Program-made: the position numbers and the translations under genes
Notes under the pieces: model-generated
Told to the model about the DNA's origin: nothing
Databases searched by the model: none
Seen by the model: the letters and a program-made list of their open reading frames with translations, nothing else
From: Verrucomicrobiota bacterium
Lineage (GTDB): Bacteria > Verrucomicrobiota > Verrucomicrobiae > Limisphaerales > UBA11358
Reading direction: 5' to 3'
DNA length: 15,928 nucleotides
Assembly: GCA_014860005.1 (NCBI GenBank)
Contig: JACZKP010000134.1
Span: forward strand, 1-15,928
Shown: positions 14,048 through 15,928 of the stretch, piece by piece
Layout of the letters: each line of letters opens with the position of its first letter
Position numbering within the stretch: the stretch's first letter is position 1

Positions 14048-14758
14048 ATGAATATGAAAACCCTACCTCTGTGTGCTTGTGTCGCGGGATGTGCCTTGGT
14101 GGTCAACCTGGCGTCGGCAAACCTCATCGTGAATGGCGACTTCCAATCCGGCGACACGGGCTTTAACAGCGACTACAGTTCCACACTGGGCATTGGCTTC
14201 ACCGAGGGCACGTACGCAATCCTTAACAATCCGCATGGTCCGGCCCCCTATCAGAATCCTTGGGCGGCGTCATATTTCGACCATACCTACGGCGACGAGT
14301 CTGGACTTATGATGGCCGTCAATGGAGCAACCGTACCCGGAATGACAGTCTGGGCACAAAGCTTGAGCGGGCTGACGGTCGGCCAGCAGTATGTTTTTAG
14401 CCTGTGGCTGTCGAGTTGGGTGGCGACTTCAGGTTCAGGAAATGCTGTTCTCGATATTCAGATAGACGGGCTGTCGCAAGCCACCTTCTATGCTCCAACC
14501 ACCGCAGGTGTGTGGGAACGGCGTAGCTTCGCATGGACGGCAGCTTCATCTTCGATGGCATTTGCTGCGATCTTTAACACGGAGACGGCCACATATCCCA
14601 ACGACTTCGCGCTGGATGACCTCGCACTCGTTGCGTTTTCAGGTCAACATCTAAATGAATTAGTGTCGGCGGTAGTTCAAAAGGAGATTTCTGCGCGAGT
14701 TCAAAAGGAGACAGGTTTCAGAGTGAGTATTTTCCGAGGATTTCGGGCCAACTGTTAA
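14048..14758 (+). CDS. PEP-CTERM-type secreted protein lacking its anchor (IS-truncated)
   Basis: The protein begins with a signal peptide (MNMKTLPLCACVAGCALVV, cleavage near ASA-N). The mature part starts NLIVNGDFQSGDTGFNSDY and continues with DESGLMMAVNG, VWAQSLSGLTVGQQYVFSLW and NDFALDDLAL, a beta-sandwich domain I know from many PEP-CTERM proteins. In those the DDLxLV segment is followed within a few residues by PEP, a membrane helix and basic residues. Here it runs instead into about 35 unrelated residues partly encoded by insertion-sequence end repeats and stops at 14758, inside the opposing transposase gene. The anchor is therefore missing. The ATG at 14048 (or 14054) is chosen because the signal peptide starts there; an in-frame ATG at 13988 adds 20 polar residues. 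Whether a secreted unanchored protein is made is unknown. Confidence 0.75.
   Translation: MNMKTLPLCACVAGCALVVNLASANLIVNGDFQSGDTGFNSDYSSTLGIGFTEGTYAILNNPHGPAPYQNPWAASYFDHTYGDESGLMMAVNGATVPGMTVWAQSLSGLTVGQQYVFSLWLSSWVATSGSGNAVLDIQIDGLSQATFYAPTTAGVWERRSFAWTAASSSMAFAAIFNTETATYPNDFALDDLALVAFSGQHLNELVSAVVQKEISARVQKETGFRVSIFRGFRANC
14674..14711. repeat. Two 14-bp direct repeats at the IS end
   Basis: AGTTCAAAAGGAGA occurs at 14674-14687 and again at 14698-14711, separated by 10 bp (period 24). They lie just beyond the transposase stop codon and are probably transposase-binding sites within the terminal repeat, as seen in IS21-type ends. Confidence 0.8.
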
Positions 14759-15899
14759 TGGGTGGACCTGGGGGTTGGGTGACCACCCAGAACTGTCTGA
14801 GGGGGTGATGGATCAGGGTGATTGAAGATCGTTTGGTGGGAGCGATGTGCCAGCTTTGACCCAGAAAGTCGATCTGGTGATCGGCGTTGACCCGTCGTTT
14901 CAAGTGGAGCGCCAGATGGAGGTCCAGCAGGGTTGCCGGCGGACAGGGACGCGTGGCGGCGCGCTTTTCTGCCAGCGCCTTCTCCCAGGCCGCATTTGGG
15001 CTGAGGCCGGAGGTGCGGCAAACGGTGGCGTTCTGGCGTTGGATCTCCCGGTCGAGCACGATCTGGGCGGTGGCATAAGTGCTGACTTTTTCATAGGCCA
15101 GAATGGCCACCAACCGTTTTTGCAAGGTGCCAAAACGGCGTTCGATCTTGCCTTTGGCTTGCGGGCTTGGGGCGACCAGATGGGTCACGCCCAAAGCGGC
15201 GAAGGCGCGTTGAAACTCCGAACAAGGATCCCGATCATCGGCCATGGAATCATGGCCAAAGAGGCTGAGGCCGTCGGTGTAGACGACCAGCGGCAGGCGG
15301 TGCTGGAGAAAGAGGCGGCGAAAATGCTCGAAATGATTCCAAGTGGTGTCGGTGGGGACAAAGACCGCGCCTAGGAGTTTGCGGGAATGGTCATCCACGG
15401 TCAGGAGCAGGGTTTGCTTTTCTGGGGCCGGCCACCACTGGTGAATGGACGAATCGTGCTGCCACAGTTCATCGATGCGGGAGCGTTCCCATCGCCGCCG
15501 GGCTTTGGGCCGAGGTTCCGGCTGGCAGAGGAGATTCGGAAAATGGGTTCGAGCGAAGGCGGCCACCGACTCGCGATGACGCTTGAAGCCGAGACGGGTT
15601 GCCAGTTCGTCGGCCACGAGTTGGAAGTTAGGGGGCTTTTGGAGCGGCAGGAACGCCTTGAGAAAGACCAGGGCTTCTGGGGGCCAGTCCGGCCAATGGT
15701 CGCCGCCGGAAAGTTTGGCGACGAAGGAGGCGTGTTCCTTGAGGAAGCGGGTGCGGAGCCGGTAAAGATGGGCGCGACTGATTTGGAGGTGGTGGGCGCA
15801 ATCATCGGCATCCACCGAGCCATCATTGAACTGCTGGAGGATTTGCTGGAGAAACAGATTGGTGAGGCGTTTGGCGAGTTGTTTTTTTAATAGCCCCAA
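14718..15899 (-). CDS. DDE transposase with integrase catalytic core (rve domain)
   Basis: The protein is at least 393 residues. A helix-turn-helix segment near residues 34-52 (CAHHLQISRAHLYRLRTRF) is followed by a second DNA-binding region. The RNase-H-like catalytic core begins about residue 142, with D149 (ELWQHDSS), D209 (VVYTDGLS) and E253 (QAKGKIERRFGTL) as the DDE triad. Spacing D209 to E253 is 43 residues, wider than the usual 35 because of an insert around HDSMADDRDPCSEF. A basic C-terminal part (LKRRVNADHQIDFLGQSW) is typical of this transposase group. The first usable start I see is a TTG at 15899, but the frame stays open to the window edge, so the true start may lie outside. The gene is convergent with the truncated secreted-protein gene and overlaps it by 41 nt. 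It appears intact within the window. Confidence 0.9.
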   Translation of the reverse strand: MGLLKKQLAKRLTNLFLQQILQQFNDGSVDADDCAHHLQISRAHLYRLRTRFLKEHASFVAKLSGGDHWPDWPPEALVFLKAFLPLQKPPNFQLVADELATRLGFKRHRESVAAFARTHFPNLLCQPEPRPKARRRWERSRIDELWQHDSSIHQWWPAPEKQTLLLTVDDHSRKLLGAVFVPTDTTWNHFEHFRRLFLQHRLPLVVYTDGLSLFGHDSMADDRDPCSEFQRAFAALGVTHLVAPSPQAKGKIERRFGTLQKRLVAILAYEKVSTYATAQIVLDREIQRQNATVCRTSGLSPNAAWEKALAEKRAATRPCPPATLLDLHLALHLKRRVNADHQIDFLGQSWHIAPTKRSSITLIHHPLRQFWVVTQPPGPPINSWPEILGKYSL

Positions 15900-15928
15900 G
15901 TCAAACCAACCGCTGTCCCTTGGTCGAG

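Larger units (their letters stand above)
14664..15928 (-). mobile_element. DDE-transposase insertion sequence, right end outside window
   Basis: The element includes the transposase gene and a left-hand end near 14664, where TGTCGGCGG is followed by two 14-bp direct repeats. Its other end is not in the window. The boundary with the secreted-protein gene could lie anywhere between about 14631 and 14664. Layout (single HTH-rve transposase, repeated subterminal motifs) is like the IS481/IS21/ISNCY group, but I cannot name the family. Confidence 0.65.

Noticed and set aside
1..15928. CRISPR array, toxin-antitoxin pair, exosortase or rRNA gene
   Set aside because: No regularly spaced repeats, no paired small antitoxin/toxin frames, no exosortase-like multi-membrane protein and no rRNA sequence were seen.

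Overview
The window is about 16 kb of GC-rich bacterial chromosome. Two intact proteins with a PEP-CTERM surface-sorting tail, a family-4 glycosyltransferase with an N-terminal YCGNCLRDN motif, a ThuA-like secreted protein, and an almost complete lack of Shine-Dalgarno sequences together suggest a verrucomicrobium of the Pedosphaera/Limisphaerales type. This placement comes from protein style only; there is no rRNA marker in the window.

Left part (1-11590) looks like ordinary chromosome. After the tail of an unidentified gene (2-97) come a flavin-dependent halogenase-like oxidoreductase (283-1575) and a glycosyltransferase (1647-2942), both on the + strand and probably co-transcribed. Two minus-strand genes follow (3049-4041 and 4231-5115). 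Each encodes a secreted PEP-CTERM protein, each ends in a similar hairpin terminator, and each is preceded by a nearly identical 50-bp upstream block. Next are a class II xylose isomerase (5427-6752, +), a secreted ThuA-like protein (6777-7514, -), an atypical SDR epimerase (7901-8890, +) with a strange tail, an M42-family metallo-aminopeptidase (9028-10098, +), an AsmA-like membrane-anchored protein (10122-10847, -) and a cysteine-containing protein of unknown function (10970-11590, -).

Right part (11881-15928) is an accessory junction. A complete tRNA-Asp(GUC) with encoded CCA is followed 123 nt later by a tyrosine recombinase in the same direction (12081-13340), the classic layout of an element integrated into a tRNA gene. 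Behind it lie a short PD-(D/E)XK nuclease gene that seems to lack its 3' end (13366-13692, -) and a secreted PEP-CTERM-type surface protein whose anchor region is missing (14048-14758, +). A DDE transposase element abuts that gene and runs off the right edge (about 14664 to beyond 15928).

I found no CRISPR array, toxin-antitoxin pair, exosortase gene or complete novel multi-gene system. The most interesting signals are the shared 5' module of the two PEP-CTERM genes, the tRNA-Asp/integrase boundary with its decaying cargo, the IS-truncated surface protein, the CxxC-bearing glycosyltransferase beside a halogenase-like enzyme, and a heptanucleotide tandem repeat in the position of that glycosyltransferase's ribosome binding site.
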